DNA from: Verrucomicrobiales bacterium
GTDB lineage: Bacteria; Verrucomicrobiota; Verrucomicrobiia; Verrucomicrobiales; DEV007
Length of the DNA stretch: 64,000 nucleotides
Direction of reading: 5' to 3'
NCBI GenBank assembly: GCA_029213065.1
Contig: JARGPH010000011.1
Coordinates: 80,733-144,732, forward strand
This document shows positions 19,963 to 29,263 of this stretch, piece after piece. The translations under genes were made by a program, and so were the position numbers. Position 1 is the first letter of the stretch, and each line of letters starts with the position of its first letter. The notes under the pieces were generated by a model. That model did no database searches, had not been told where the DNA came from, and saw only the letters and a program-made list of their open reading frames with translations.

Positions 19963-20787
19963 ATGGACGAACCGGAACACGCGACCGACTTCCAACTCCA
20001 CCTCGGCGACTGCATCGAGGGCATGAGGAAACTTGGAGCCGATTCAGTCGATCTCGTCGTCACCTCCCCTCCCTACAATCTCGGGATCGGATACGAATCC
20101 TATGAGGACAAACTCTCCTCTGAAGATTACCTCGCCTGGTCAAGAGAGTGGGTCAGCGAAGTGAAACGGGTCCTCAAACCGGACGGCTCCCTCTTCCTCA
20201 ATGTCGGGGCCAGCCCGAAGAATCCCTGGATGCCGCACGAACTCGCCCTCTCGATTCGGGATATTCTCGTGCTCCAGAACACAATCCACTGGATCAAATC
20301 CATCACCGTGGACGGACCGGACGGGGATCCTCATTCAGTCGGGCATTTCAAACCGATCAATTCGAAGCGCTTTATCAACGACTGTCACGAGTTCGTTTTC
20401 CATTTCACCAAGACCGGAAACATCCCCGTCGACCGGCTCGGAGTGGGCGTCCCCTACGCCGACAAGAGCAACATCAAGCGCTGGGGGCACACCGGAGGAC
20501 GCGACAAACGCTGCCGCGGAAACAACTGGTATATCCCCTACGAAACGATCAGCTCCCGGAACAAGGACCGCCCTCATCCCGCCACCTTCCCGACAGAACT
20601 GGCGAGCAGGTGCATCGCACTCCACGGCGGCCCGCCCGACAAACTCACGATGATGGATCCCTTTCTCGGCATCGGCCACGCCGGTGTCGCCGCGGGGAGG
20701 GAAAAGGTCAGCACCTTTATCGGTTTTGAAATCGACGAGCTTTACCTCAGCGAAGCCAAATCACGCCTTCTTGAGGAACCCGGTTAA
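19963..20787 (+). CDS. Site-specific DNA methyltransferase (beta class)
   Basis: A 274-residue DNA methyltransferase. The catalytic motif IV is TSPPYNLG at residues 34-41 and the SAM-binding motif I is DPFLGIGHAG at 232-241. The order IV before I marks the beta group, which contains both N4-cytosine and N6-adenine enzymes; TSPPY is more usual in N4-cytosine enzymes. No restriction endonuclease or specificity gene is adjacent, so it appears to be an orphan (solitary) methyltransferase that may act in regulation or be the remnant of a restriction system. The target sequence cannot be predicted. It starts 4 bp after the glycerate kinase stop. Confidence 0.85.
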   Translation: MDEPEHATDFQLHLGDCIEGMRKLGADSVDLVVTSPPYNLGIGYESYEDKLSSEDYLAWSREWVSEVKRVLKPDGSLFLNVGASPKNPWMPHELALSIRDILVLQNTIHWIKSITVDGPDGDPHSVGHFKPINSKRFINDCHEFVFHFTKTGNIPVDRLGVGVPYADKSNIKRWGHTGGRDKRCRGNNWYIPYETISSRNKDRPHPATFPTELASRCIALHGGPPDKLTMMDPFLGIGHAGVAAGREKVSTFIGFEIDELYLSEAKSRLLEEPG

Positions 20788-20797
20788 CGCACACCCG

Positions 20798-20876
20798 ACA
20801 GGGTCAGGTCAACGATCCAGGAGGGTTAACCCGCGGATCAAACAGGGTTGAACGATGCACCCAACAGGGTTGAATC
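20798..20876. repeat. Cluster of short direct repeats between convergent genes
   Basis: The gap between the convergent DNA methyltransferase and cytochrome genes holds AACAGGGTTGAACGATG (20841-20857), AACAGGGTTGAATC (20863-20876) and the related ACAGGGTCAGGTCAACGAT just upstream, with a GGGTTAACCC palindrome between. AGGGTCAGGTC (20800-20810) and a nearby ACGACCCGC recur at about 55.89-55.97 kb, so this may be a dispersed intergenic repeat. Confidence 0.5.
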
Positions 20877-20906
20877 CTGAAACGACCCGCTGCGGAGAGA
20901 GAGAAG

Positions 20907-21950
20907 CTATTCTTCCGACTTACTGAAGCGGGGTTTCAGATTGGCGATCATACTGTCGACACCGCCGAGATCACTTCCGTCGTTTTCTTCGCAGAAATTC
21001 GCGGAAAACCTCATGATCGATTCGGATGCCGCCTCGAACTCCTGACTGTTCCCCGTCTCGAGACTGAGCCCCCTCACAATCGCCAGTGCATCGGTGAACT
21101 GGGGAACGGATACCACTTTCAGAATCATGCGAATATCTTCTTTGAGGCGCTTCAGCTCGATCGTGTGCTGCACGCTGTAGGTGTAACGACCCGTTGAGAG
21201 ACGAATAAAATTCCCATCCTTATCGACCGGCGGATCCTGCGAAGAGGCAATCGCTTTCAAAGTGTATCCAAGGTGAAGCAACTTCCCGTTCAAAAAAAGC
21301 ATTCGCTGACGAGCCATGGGAATAGCCTGCATCACCTTGGAATGGCTCTTCCGCGCCCCGCCGTCATTGACGAGAAAGTTGTGCTTCACCTCGCCTGAAT
21401 ACCACGACAGGATCTCAAATCCGTCACTGATCGCAGGATGCCCCGCCATATTGACGAGCTGCTCGTCGTCGATGACATGGCATTCGTAGCAGGCCTTCGA
21501 ACTCAGGTGGATGTTCTCGGGGTGCAACATTCCCATCTTTGTCCCCGTCTCGACCCGGGCGCTTCGGGATAAACTTTTACGATTGTGTTCTTCAATCCAG
21601 TCAATCGCCGGTCCGTGACAGCTCTCACAGCTCACGGCAGCAGTCGTTTGAGGCACCGAAGCGAGAAACTCCTGTGTGTAGTGACAGCGAACACAACTGG
21701 CAGTCACCGGAATCTGAGCACGGTCCATTTTTAAAACAGCTGCCATTTCCGCCGCATTCGGTCGCTCGATGAGCTCCTCGAACGACTTGGCATGCGCCGA
21801 TTTGTTCCACGCATCAAACATTTCCTCGTGGCAGTCAGCACAGGTCTCAACGCCAACCACCCTTGTCATATCAAGGGGCGCACGCTGTGCATTAGCAACC
21901 GTCAGGCCCAGTGAACCCAAAATTAATAACAAGTTTTTAACGTTTAACAT
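20907..21950 (-). CDS. Periplasmic tetraheme cytochrome c
   Basis: A 347-residue exported protein. The first ~21 residues (MLNVKNLLLILGSLGLTVANA) form a signal peptide. Four CXXCH heme-attachment motifs follow: CADCH (37-41), CVRCH (86-90), CESCH (108-112) and CYECH (154-158), in the arrangement of cytochrome c554-type multiheme proteins. The C-terminal half has no heme motif. It is likely a periplasmic electron carrier. It diverges from the pentaheme cytochrome and outer-membrane barrel genes across a 99-bp AT-rich region, suggesting one functional module. The exact redox partner is unknown. Confidence 0.85.
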   Translation of the reverse strand: MLNVKNLLLILGSLGLTVANAQRAPLDMTRVVGVETCADCHEEMFDAWNKSAHAKSFEELIERPNAAEMAAVLKMDRAQIPVTASCVRCHYTQEFLASVPQTTAAVSCESCHGPAIDWIEEHNRKSLSRSARVETGTKMGMLHPENIHLSSKACYECHVIDDEQLVNMAGHPAISDGFEILSWYSGEVKHNFLVNDGGARKSHSKVMQAIPMARQRMLFLNGKLLHLGYTLKAIASSQDPPVDKDGNFIRLSTGRYTYSVQHTIELKRLKEDIRMILKVVSVPQFTDALAIVRGLSLETGNSQEFEAASESIMRFSANFCEENDGSDLGGVDSMIANLKPRFSKSEE

Positions 21951-22002
21951 GTTTTTAACAAATTTAAAAAATATTAGCTAAATTTAAAATAAACTTTTGC
22001 CT

Positions 22003-22031
22003 TTTACAATAATTTTTATATATTTTATAAT
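22003..22031 (+). promoter_or_regulatory. Probable sigma70-type promoter for the pentaheme cytochrome gene
   Basis: TTTACA at 22003-22008 and TATAAT at 22026-22031 are separated by exactly 17 bp, 18 bp before the ATG at 22050. The leader would be only about a dozen bases with no Shine-Dalgarno sequence. The whole 99-bp gap is strikingly AT-rich compared with its surroundings; the opposite promoter for the tetraheme gene should also lie here but is not clear. Confidence 0.6.
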
Positions 22032-22049
22032 TGTTAGAAATACGAACTT

Positions 22050-24473
22050 ATGGATTTTCTCCTGCATCTCCCGAAATTGAGACTGCCCGCATCGGCGTTA
22101 GCATTGCTACTGCTCTGTGCTGGAGGGAGTGTTGCAGCAGAGGGTGAGTCGAAAGCTGACAGAGCACACCGCTCGTATCTTGAGAGTCTCAGGAACGAAA
22201 ACCGGTTCCCCACCGCCGTGAGCTGCTCTCAGTGCCACCCCGATCATTTCGAAGAGTGGTCAGTCTCGCCGCACGCCTATGCGATGATGAGTCCGGTCTT
22301 CAACAGCATGCAGTCCTTCGTCACGAACCGGACCGAAGGAACGAACGGCGATTTCTGTATTCGCTGCCATACCGCGGTGGGAATGGAGCGTGAAGAATCC
22401 ACCTACGGAAGTATCCTTTTACGCTCTCCGGCAGTGCGGGAAGGCGTTACCTGCATTTCCTGTCACCGTGTTTCGAAGGATTTTGGGACGACCAGTGGCA
22501 GGTTTTCACTCGAAACAGGACCGCTTACGAATTCTGTTTACGGTCCGACCGGGAACGGAATCCTTGCGGACGCGATCGAATCCGGGGACTACGGACTCGT
22601 AACCGATCCTGAAGAACGGGGGAAACTCGTCCACGAAGAGGCCATCAAAAGCCCCGTCATCGCAAAATCAGGTCAGTGCGGATCCTGTCATGACGTCAAT
22701 TCCCCGACTGGTATTCGATTCGAGTCCGCCTTCACCGAATACAAACATTCCCCCGCTGCGGAGGAGGGGATCAGCTGCCAGGACTGCCACATGGGGGTGC
22801 GCCCCGGCTCATTCGTTCCTCACGAGGAGCGCTACGCTGAAGACGGACGGGATCTGAACTACGCTTTCGAACCCGCTGCAAAAGTTCGAAATTCCGCGAA
22901 AGATCCAGGCGAGGGAAAACCGACCGAAGCCCGCAAGCGAACCAACCACATGTTTATCGGGCCCGATTACAGCATCGTGCATCCCGGTATTTTCCCCCAT
23001 TCACTTCCCGCCGCCGAGTTCACCTACAGCAATCGATTCAGGGCGGTGCTGGCCGAACAATCCAAAGATCTTGTCGCCTACCTGAAAACACTCTCAACGA
23101 CACCGAATGATGAGGCAATCGAGGCGGCTGAAAATGAGGGGCTCGTCATCGCCGCCAACGCCGCCCGGAAACACGCCCTCACTGACTGGCTCGGATTTAA
23201 ATGGTGGCTCGGCTGGGGATCGGATCACTTTGAAACCTCGCTTTCAGAGACAGAAAAATCACGAAGACTCAAGGGAGTTGGCTTTCCCTGGGAGGATCCC
23301 GAAGAACCGATGCAGGCCGAAATGAGAAGACGCTCGGCGCGGCTCATTCTCGATCGCCAGTTCAATTTGCTCAACCGGGCCCACGTCGAGAGAACCCGAC
23401 TCATGCGCAGGGGGATTCAATTCGGTGAATTCCGCGTCGAGAAGAATAACAATCGGACTCTGGCTTTCGAGATCGACGTTCACAATGCTCACGCCGGACA
23501 CGCTGTGCCCACCGGATTCGACGCGGAGCGGGCCATGTTTGTCGCTCTGACCGTCTCAGATGCGAACGGACATGTCATTTTCAAATCAGGTGACCGCGAC
23601 CCGAATGGCGATGTTCGCGATCTCCACTCCGCCTATGTTCACGCTCAAGCCCCCAAAGAGGGTAAGTGGCTCGCGGAGACCAACTGGAAAGACGCGCTGG
23701 GACTTGCCCGCGTCAAAGAGGACCTTGAGTGGCGCCTCGATCCCTATTTGTTCTCCCTGCAATCGAAGTTTAAAAACAAAACCCTCGCCGGCGGCGAGCA
23801 CGAATCGGTTCTCCCGGTGAATGTTTCACTGGATCCACTCCCCTTCGTTCGCCCGCCGACCAGGGCCGAGATTCACAGCGGTCGCGACGGAGGCGCACGG
23901 AAACATTTCCAGACGATTCCCCCGCTCTCCCACAAAACGGCGGACTATCGCATCGACCGCAACCAACTGACGGGTGCTTTTCCCTACACGGTTCGCGTTC
24001 AATTCCAGTCGCAGATGGTTCCGGTGAACCTCGTGAAAAGAATCTCACCGGTAGGATTCGACATGAATTTTTCGGCAAAAGAAGTCGGTGCCCGCGTCGC
24101 CTTCGGTCACGAGGTCGACGCCAAAGGAACACGCAAAGGAGGCTCTCTCAAAGTGTGGGAAGAAGTTGTTTCGATCGAGCCTCATTCCAAAGGCGCTATC
24201 GCGAACTTCAGACCGGCTGAAGAAAAAATTATGCACGTGCCAGTGTCTGAATACCCCTTCCCGCACACCCCTGAAGCGGAATTGAAAGCACGGGAAAAAT
24301 CAATGAGCGGAAGCGGTGAAGCAAAGGAATTCATCATCAAACATCTCGGCCCGCTCCTCCCGGACCTCTGGCCCGGCGGCATCCCCGATGGACTCTCGCT
24401 CTTCCCCGAGAACCCCGTTCTGATTGACGAAAAAGCCGCCACACAACCCAACGGCGCGAGATCCGATTCATGA
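22050..24473 (+). CDS. Exported pentaheme cytochrome c, large
   Basis: An 807-residue protein with a signal peptide (hydrophobic 15-30, cleavage near VAA|EG). Five CXXCH motifs lie in the first third: CSQCH (59-63), CIRCH (103-107), CISCH (135-139), CGSCH (210-214) and CQDCH (243-247). The remaining ~550 residues carry no further CXXCH but include NAHAGHAVPTG near 475, a His-rich motif common in cytochrome c554-like proteins that may supply distal ligands. The gene ends in ATGA shared with the downstream barrel gene, so the two are translationally coupled. Likely a periplasmic or outer-membrane-associated electron carrier; the terminal acceptor is unknown. Confidence 0.82.
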   Translation: MDFLLHLPKLRLPASALALLLLCAGGSVAAEGESKADRAHRSYLESLRNENRFPTAVSCSQCHPDHFEEWSVSPHAYAMMSPVFNSMQSFVTNRTEGTNGDFCIRCHTAVGMEREESTYGSILLRSPAVREGVTCISCHRVSKDFGTTSGRFSLETGPLTNSVYGPTGNGILADAIESGDYGLVTDPEERGKLVHEEAIKSPVIAKSGQCGSCHDVNSPTGIRFESAFTEYKHSPAAEEGISCQDCHMGVRPGSFVPHEERYAEDGRDLNYAFEPAAKVRNSAKDPGEGKPTEARKRTNHMFIGPDYSIVHPGIFPHSLPAAEFTYSNRFRAVLAEQSKDLVAYLKTLSTTPNDEAIEAAENEGLVIAANAARKHALTDWLGFKWWLGWGSDHFETSLSETEKSRRLKGVGFPWEDPEEPMQAEMRRRSARLILDRQFNLLNRAHVERTRLMRRGIQFGEFRVEKNNNRTLAFEIDVHNAHAGHAVPTGFDAERAMFVALTVSDANGHVIFKSGDRDPNGDVRDLHSAYVHAQAPKEGKWLAETNWKDALGLARVKEDLEWRLDPYLFSLQSKFKNKTLAGGEHESVLPVNVSLDPLPFVRPPTRAEIHSGRDGGARKHFQTIPPLSHKTADYRIDRNQLTGAFPYTVRVQFQSQMVPVNLVKRISPVGFDMNFSAKEVGARVAFGHEVDAKGTRKGGSLKVWEEVVSIEPHSKGAIANFRPAEEKIMHVPVSEYPFPHTPEAELKAREKSMSGSGEAKEFIIKHLGPLLPDLWPGGIPDGLSLFPENPVLIDEKAATQPNGARSDS

Positions 24474-26539
24474 CGCTGAAGATAACAGCTCATCTCAACA
24501 CAATGACAACGCTCAGAACAAAAGGGATCATTCCCCTCTTCTTCGCAGCGTTGTCGATATCTTTCTGGAGCCTCCCGGGAATTGCGGACGAAGAAACTGC
24601 GTCCCCGGCAAATCCCGGGGTGATCTCATTCCGTCTCAATTCCCTGTCTCCCGCGAAGGCAGTTCCATCCGCTCCCGAAACGGATGCGGGAACGAGCGCC
24701 ACAACGGCTCAGCGCAGTCCCCGTGTCCCCAAACGCGAAAGCTTCAAGCTCAGCGCCAATGCTTCCACCGCTGACTCCGGGATAACTGAAACCTCAGCCG
24801 AACGCAAACCGCTCGAGGTGAAATCGCAAACCCTTCGATTGAGTTCACGTTCCCCCGGCATTGAGTTTCGCGGTCATAAGAAGACAGCGAATCCACCTGC
24901 TTCGCAGAAAACCCGCGGTCCCATCGCGACACTGTTGAATAACGTTGCTCCTCAAGAGAGCCCCGCGACCCGCCTCGGGGATTCTGTTTCTCCGGGGCTT
25001 TTCAAAGGCCACGGCAAGCGAAATCATCAAAGGAGCCGCCTCGAAGAACCTTCGAAACTCGACCAGAGTCCGTTCCGGGTTGAGAGCAAAAGCGACCTCG
25101 GGGAGTCACATGACGGGCACTCTCTCGGACTCAGCGAGGAAGTCATACCATTCACCGAATACGGGCTGGATCTCACAAAGAGAAAGAAAACCCTGACCGA
25201 AGTCATTGAGGACAAGCATTTCCCGGAGAACATCGAACGACTCGAGCAAATCGCGGAGCGCCCCCTCGACGACGTCGATATGGAGATCCCCGAAAGGAAA
25301 ACCCTCTTCGGCAATGACCGCTTCCTGAGCCCAGGACCGATTGACAAGGGCGTGACAGTCCCTTCCGGAGCCACCTGGCGCCCGTCATTCATGCTCTTTG
25401 GAGACCTTCGCACCGGTATTCAGTCCTACGAGTCAGCTGGCGGCGGGCGCATTAACGAGTGGGCCAACCGTCTCGATATTTACGGAAACCTCACTCTCAC
25501 AAGTACCGAACGCCTTCTCATCGGCTTTCGACCTCTCGACGAAGACGGGATCTACACCGGCGTGGCGGGAGGCTCAGGTCTCCGCAAAGACGGCTTTCAA
25601 AACGGGCTGGACCTCGAACCGCACACCTTCTTCTTCGAAGGTTACCTCGATGAACTTTTCCCCTTTCTCGATCCCGACGATTTCAAAGGCAATGACTACG
25701 GGTTTTCATTCGGTCGACAGCCGTTCTCGCTTCAGGATGGAATTATGGCAAACGACGACATCGATGCCTTCGCAATCACGAAGCACAATATGTTTTTGTT
25801 AGGGTCGTCCAACGCAAGAGTTTCAGCCTGGTTTGGATTCAATGAAATTAATCGCGGTGATAATCTTCGCGACTCCAGTGCCCGCCTCTTCGCACTGGAC
25901 GGGGCCTTCGACTATCCCAAAAACACAATCGAAGCGGACATCGCCTACGTCGACGGCTCAAGCGGCCACGGTGGTGACGGCCTCTACTTCGGCCTCGGGC
26001 ACATCACTCAACTCGGTTACTGGAATTCCACCTTCCGGGTGAACCGTTCCTTCGCGATGAATCGCAACACAGCCGCTATCGATGATGGATGGCTTTTGAC
26101 CCATCAGTTGGGAAGAGCGATGCGTCAGAGCGAGGACATTTTCACGATGAGCAGCTTCGCTGAATTCGGCAATTACACCTCCGTCGCCCGCGGGCCGGAG
26201 AACGGCGGATCTCTCGGCGGATTCAGCCTTCTTCATCGCGCCGTAGGGCTGGGCCACTACGGCAGTGCTCTCTCCGAAGAGTCAGGCGATCAGGCCGGGC
26301 AGATCTTTTCCTATCAGCACTACCTCGACGAAGACGCCCAGAGCCAGCTCCTTTATGCAGCGGGTTACAGTGCCGGGTTCGATGACAACACCGGCCCTGA
26401 TTTCACCGCCGCGCTCGGGATCCAGTATCAGAAAAACGTTTTCACCCACACCGTTTGGAGGATCGGTGGATTTGGAACGATCACCGATGAAGGCGACAAA
26501 GGATTCGGAATCAGAACCGAACTCCAGAGGAAATTCTAA
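24470..26539 (+). CDS. Outer-membrane beta-barrel protein coupled to the cytochrome
   Basis: A 689-residue protein beginning in the ATGA overlap with the cytochrome stop; an internal ATG at 24503 is an alternative start. A hydrophobic stretch (IIPLFFAALSISFWSLPGIA) serves as a signal peptide. The first ~290 residues are polar, low-complexity and probably disordered. The rest shows alternating strands rich in G, Y, F and W and ends in phenylalanine (LQRKF), typical of outer-membrane barrels. It could be the porin sheath of a porin-cytochrome conduit or a substrate channel. I do not recognise a named family, so the barrel call rests on composition and the C-terminal residue. Confidence 0.6.
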   Translation: MTLKITAHLNTMTTLRTKGIIPLFFAALSISFWSLPGIADEETASPANPGVISFRLNSLSPAKAVPSAPETDAGTSATTAQRSPRVPKRESFKLSANASTADSGITETSAERKPLEVKSQTLRLSSRSPGIEFRGHKKTANPPASQKTRGPIATLLNNVAPQESPATRLGDSVSPGLFKGHGKRNHQRSRLEEPSKLDQSPFRVESKSDLGESHDGHSLGLSEEVIPFTEYGLDLTKRKKTLTEVIEDKHFPENIERLEQIAERPLDDVDMEIPERKTLFGNDRFLSPGPIDKGVTVPSGATWRPSFMLFGDLRTGIQSYESAGGGRINEWANRLDIYGNLTLTSTERLLIGFRPLDEDGIYTGVAGGSGLRKDGFQNGLDLEPHTFFFEGYLDELFPFLDPDDFKGNDYGFSFGRQPFSLQDGIMANDDIDAFAITKHNMFLLGSSNARVSAWFGFNEINRGDNLRDSSARLFALDGAFDYPKNTIEADIAYVDGSSGHGGDGLYFGLGHITQLGYWNSTFRVNRSFAMNRNTAAIDDGWLLTHQLGRAMRQSEDIFTMSSFAEFGNYTSVARGPENGGSLGGFSLLHRAVGLGHYGSALSEESGDQAGQIFSYQHYLDEDAQSQLLYAAGYSAGFDDNTGPDFTAALGIQYQKNVFTHTVWRIGGFGTITDEGDKGFGIRTELQRKF

Positions 26540-26544
26540 ATTCC

Positions 26545-27549
26545 CTATTCCTTCCCGAGCTTCTTATTCAAATCCGCCTGAAAAGCATCGACGTTGTCTT
26601 TTCGAATCTGTCGACCTTCGATGTCAATCACACCGCCGGCGGGGATCACTGACTGATCACCGTTTGAGATCGCATTCATAATTCTCACCGACTGGTAGCC
26701 GTATTCGTAGGGATTCTGGACGACGGTCCCGTGAATGGTTCCCGCCTGCACTCCGGCGAGAGTCTGGGAATCTTCATCAAAACCGACCACCTTAACCTCG
26801 TTCAGCTTTCCGGCCTGTTCGAGGGCTTGCAGAATCGCCGGCGGGTTGTAGGCAAAGAGCCCCACCATGCCATCGATGTCCGGGTAGCGGGATAGGGCAT
26901 CTTCCGCGTTTGCTTTCGCCTTTGCGAGATCGAAGCCATCGGTGAGGGTGTCGAGAATTGTGAATTTATCCCCTTTCACCACCGTGCCCGGAGGGTCAAA
27001 GCGGCTTGAATCTTCGGGGCGGTCCAGGAGTGAGTCGATCACTCCCTGGCGGCGCTTCCGGGAATTGTCCTGCTCCATCCGCCCGATCAGAATCATAATC
27101 TCGCCGCCATCCGGAAGCGCTTCCTTGACGAGGTCTCCACAGAGTCTCCCCGCTTTGTAATTATCCATTCCGATGTAGGCGACCCGATCGGAATCAGGCG
27201 CATCCGAATCGTGTGTGATCAAAATCGCAGCCGCAGCGACTTTGTTCAGCATATCCGTCTGATTGGAGGAATCGATCGGGCTCACCGCGATTCCGTCGAC
27301 GCCGCGGGTAAGGGCGTCTTCCATCATCTGTTTCTGGTCGGAAAGAGATCCCGGCATTAAGACCGAGACCTCAACATCCAGATCTCCCGCCGCCTGTGAG
27401 GCACCCGACTCGGCCAGGGTCCAGAACTCCGCGACGCCGTTGGTAATGTAGGCGAAACGCTTCTTAGCGGGTCCTTTCTCCACGCAGGAATTCAGCCCCG
27501 CAGTAACCGCGAGAGCGGCACACACCAGAAAAATCCGATTCAATCTCAT
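26545..27549 (-). CDS. Sugar-binding-type periplasmic lipoprotein (RbsB-like)
   Basis: A 334-residue periplasmic-binding protein of the type 1 (ribose/galactose, LacI-like) fold. The chosen start at 27549 gives a lipoprotein signal MRLNRIFLVCAALAVTAGLNSC with the lipobox cysteine at 22; the longer frame to 27627 only adds non-signal residues. Family signatures include the FWTLAESGA opening, GVDGIAVSP, ITHDSDAPDSDRVAYIGMDN, GMVGLFAYNPPAI and VVGFDED. Such proteins bind sugars for an ABC transporter or chemoreceptor, but no permease or ATPase gene is adjacent, so its partner is elsewhere or it acts alone. It is convergent with the barrel gene, with only 5 bp between. Confidence 0.85.
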   Translation of the reverse strand: MRLNRIFLVCAALAVTAGLNSCVEKGPAKKRFAYITNGVAEFWTLAESGASQAAGDLDVEVSVLMPGSLSDQKQMMEDALTRGVDGIAVSPIDSSNQTDMLNKVAAAAILITHDSDAPDSDRVAYIGMDNYKAGRLCGDLVKEALPDGGEIMILIGRMEQDNSRKRRQGVIDSLLDRPEDSSRFDPPGTVVKGDKFTILDTLTDGFDLAKAKANAEDALSRYPDIDGMVGLFAYNPPAILQALEQAGKLNEVKVVGFDEDSQTLAGVQAGTIHGTVVQNPYEYGYQSVRIMNAISNGDQSVIPAGGVIDIEGRQIRKDNVDAFQADLNKKLGKE

Positions 27550-27650
27550 AGCGGAGACGCTAGAGAGAAATTCTTCTGCCGAAAAGCAATTTCCGGCCCT
27601 TTTGTTGGGGAAACCCGACGGGAGCACTGACTCCGGGAGACAACTCAGAC

Positions 27651-27935
27651 TCAGTCTGTCAGATTATCGATCTTCTTGGCCATCTCGAAGTCGATATCGG
27701 TAAGACCTCCTGCCTCGTGAGAGGTAAGGCGAACCGTGATCGTGCACCAGCGAATATCGATGTCGGGGTGATGTCCATCCTCCTCGGCAATCTCAGCAAC
27801 GCCGTCAACGAAGTCGATTCCGTCCATGAATTCATCGAACTCAATGATTCGAAAGATCTCTTTTCCTTCATGCTCCCACTCGGGAAGTTTTTTGAGAAGG
27901 ACCTCGATCTCTTCACTATCGACTAACTCTGACAT
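27651..27935 (-). CDS. phhB: Pterin-4a-carbinolamine dehydratase
   Basis: A 94-residue protein of the PCD/DCoH family, which dehydrates 4a-hydroxytetrahydropterin during pterin cofactor recycling. The family signature is complete: EEDGHHPDIDIRW (HHP at 55-57) followed by TSHEAGGLTDIDFEMAKKID. The length is normal. No phenylalanine hydroxylase gene is in view, so its role in pterin recycling or molybdopterin-related metabolism is not settled. Confidence 0.92.
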   Translation of the reverse strand: MSELVDSEEIEVLLKKLPEWEHEGKEIFRIIEFDEFMDGIDFVDGVAEIAEEDGHHPDIDIRWCTITVRLTSHEAGGLTDIDFEMAKKIDNLTD

Positions 27936-28141
27936 GACTGATTTGGATTACGCTCTTTGGGAGAATGATTCACGATGCGCACGGTTCACACATCATACGT
28001 AATGGCTAGAGGACAAAATTCATTGCGCAAGTGGCAATCTTCACTTTTTTACAGTCCCTCCTTACGACCATTCACGAGAGCGGGAACGTCAATATGGCAT
28101 TGCACCTCCTTCGAATTTTGGTATAGGAGCTATCTTGTTTC

Positions 28142-28150
28142 TGCTATAAT
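28142..28150 (+). promoter_or_regulatory. Extended -10 promoter ahead of cysteine synthase
   Basis: TGCTATAAT carries a perfect TATAAT (28145-28150) with the TGn extension, about 37 bp upstream of the ATG at 28188. No convincing -35 lies at 17 bp, which fits an extended -10 promoter. It falls inside the upstream open stretch, arguing that the shorter protein start is the real one. Confidence 0.5.
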
Positions 28151-28187
28151 AAGCAAAACTGTCTTTTTAATATCAAATTCTCTGAAC

Positions 28188-29177
28188 ATGGCCCACGGAA
28201 AAATCTTCAATAATATCGTCGAAACAGTAGGAAACACCCCGCTGGTAAAACTGAATCGCGTCGTAGGCGATCTCGAGGCGACGGTTGCGCTTAAGTGCGA
28301 ATTTTTCAATCCACTCGGGTCGGTGAAAGACCGTATCGGAATGGCCATGATCGAAGCCGCTGAGGCGGAAGGCAAAATTAACAGCGATTCGGTCATCGTT
28401 GAGCCAACAAGTGGAAACACCGGAATCGCCCTCGCCTTTGTCTGCGCGGCGAAAGGCTATAAACTGATCCTCACGATGCCCGAGACAATGAGCGTCGAGC
28501 GTCGCACCCTCCTCGCGCTCCTCGGAGCGGACCTCGTCCTCACTGAAGGTCCCAAGGGAATGAAAGGCGCCATCGAAAAAGCAGAAGAAATCGCTGCGAA
28601 GACACCGAATTCCTTTATTCCTCAGCAATTCTCCAACCCCGCGAACCCACAGGTTCATATCCGCACCACCGCCGAGGAAATCTGGGCAGACACCGAGGGT
28701 AAAGTCGACATCGTCATCAGCGCCGTGGGAACCGGAGGCACCGCAACCGGTTGTGTAGAAGGCCTCAAGGCAAAGAACCCCAATATCCAGGTCATCGTCG
28801 CAGAGCCGGAAGACTCTCCTGTAATCAGCCAAACCCTCGCCGGTGAAGCGCTCACCCCCGGCCCCCACAAGATTCAGGGAACCGGTGCCGGATTCATTCC
28901 TGACAACCTTCACCTCAAAACCGTCTCAGGCGACAGCTTGATCAGCGAATGTATCAAAGTGAGCAATGACGAGTCGTTCGCAATGGCCCGCCGTCTCGCC
29001 AAAGAAGAGGGAATTCTCGGCGGAATCAGCACCGGGGCAAACGTCTGCGCCGCGATCAAAGTCGCGAGCAGACCGGAAAACAAAGGCAAGCTCATCGTCA
29101 CGATCGGGTGCTCAACCGGAGAGCGTTATCTCTCGACTCCGCTCGCAGACGAGGCACGTGCCGCAGTTGGTAGCTGA
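28188..29177 (+). CDS. cysK: Cysteine synthase (O-acetylserine sulfhydrylase)
   Basis: A 329-residue PLP enzyme that makes L-cysteine from O-acetylserine and sulfide. The PLP lysine lies in [10 protein letters not shown] (K47), the substrate loop is PTSGNTGI (73-80), and the phosphate-binding GTGGT is present. The MSVERR segment after the substrate loop is conserved. The frame is open back to 27975, but those 71 extra residues have no family similarity and contain the extended -10 promoter; ATG 28188 begins at the family's normal N-terminus. CysK versus CysM specificity is assigned by overall similarity. Confidence 0.95.
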   Translation: MAHGKIFNNIVETVGNTPLVKLNRVVGDLEATVALKCEFFNPLGSVKDRIGMAMIEAAEAEGKINSDSVIVEPTSGNTGIALAFVCAAKGYKLILTMPETMSVERRTLLALLGADLVLTEGPKGMKGAIEKAEEIAAKTPNSFIPQQFSNPANPQVHIRTTAEEIWADTEGKVDIVISAVGTGGTATGCVEGLKAKNPNIQVIVAEPEDSPVISQTLAGEALTPGPHKIQGTGAGFIPDNLHLKTVSGDSLISECIKVSNDESFAMARRLAKEEGILGGISTGANVCAAIKVASRPENKGKLIVTIGCSTGERYLSTPLADEARAAVGS

Positions 29178-29263
29178 CAAATCCAAAATATCGATTACTT
29201 TTCGCGCCGCTGTGAATCTCTCACAGCGTAGTATCCTTGATACGCTATCCGAATTTTAGATCC

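Noticed and set aside
28173-28913. Minus-strand open frame opposite cysteine synthase
   Set aside because: Antisense to a fully recognised cysteine synthase with all its motifs; the translation is cysteine-rich nonsense.
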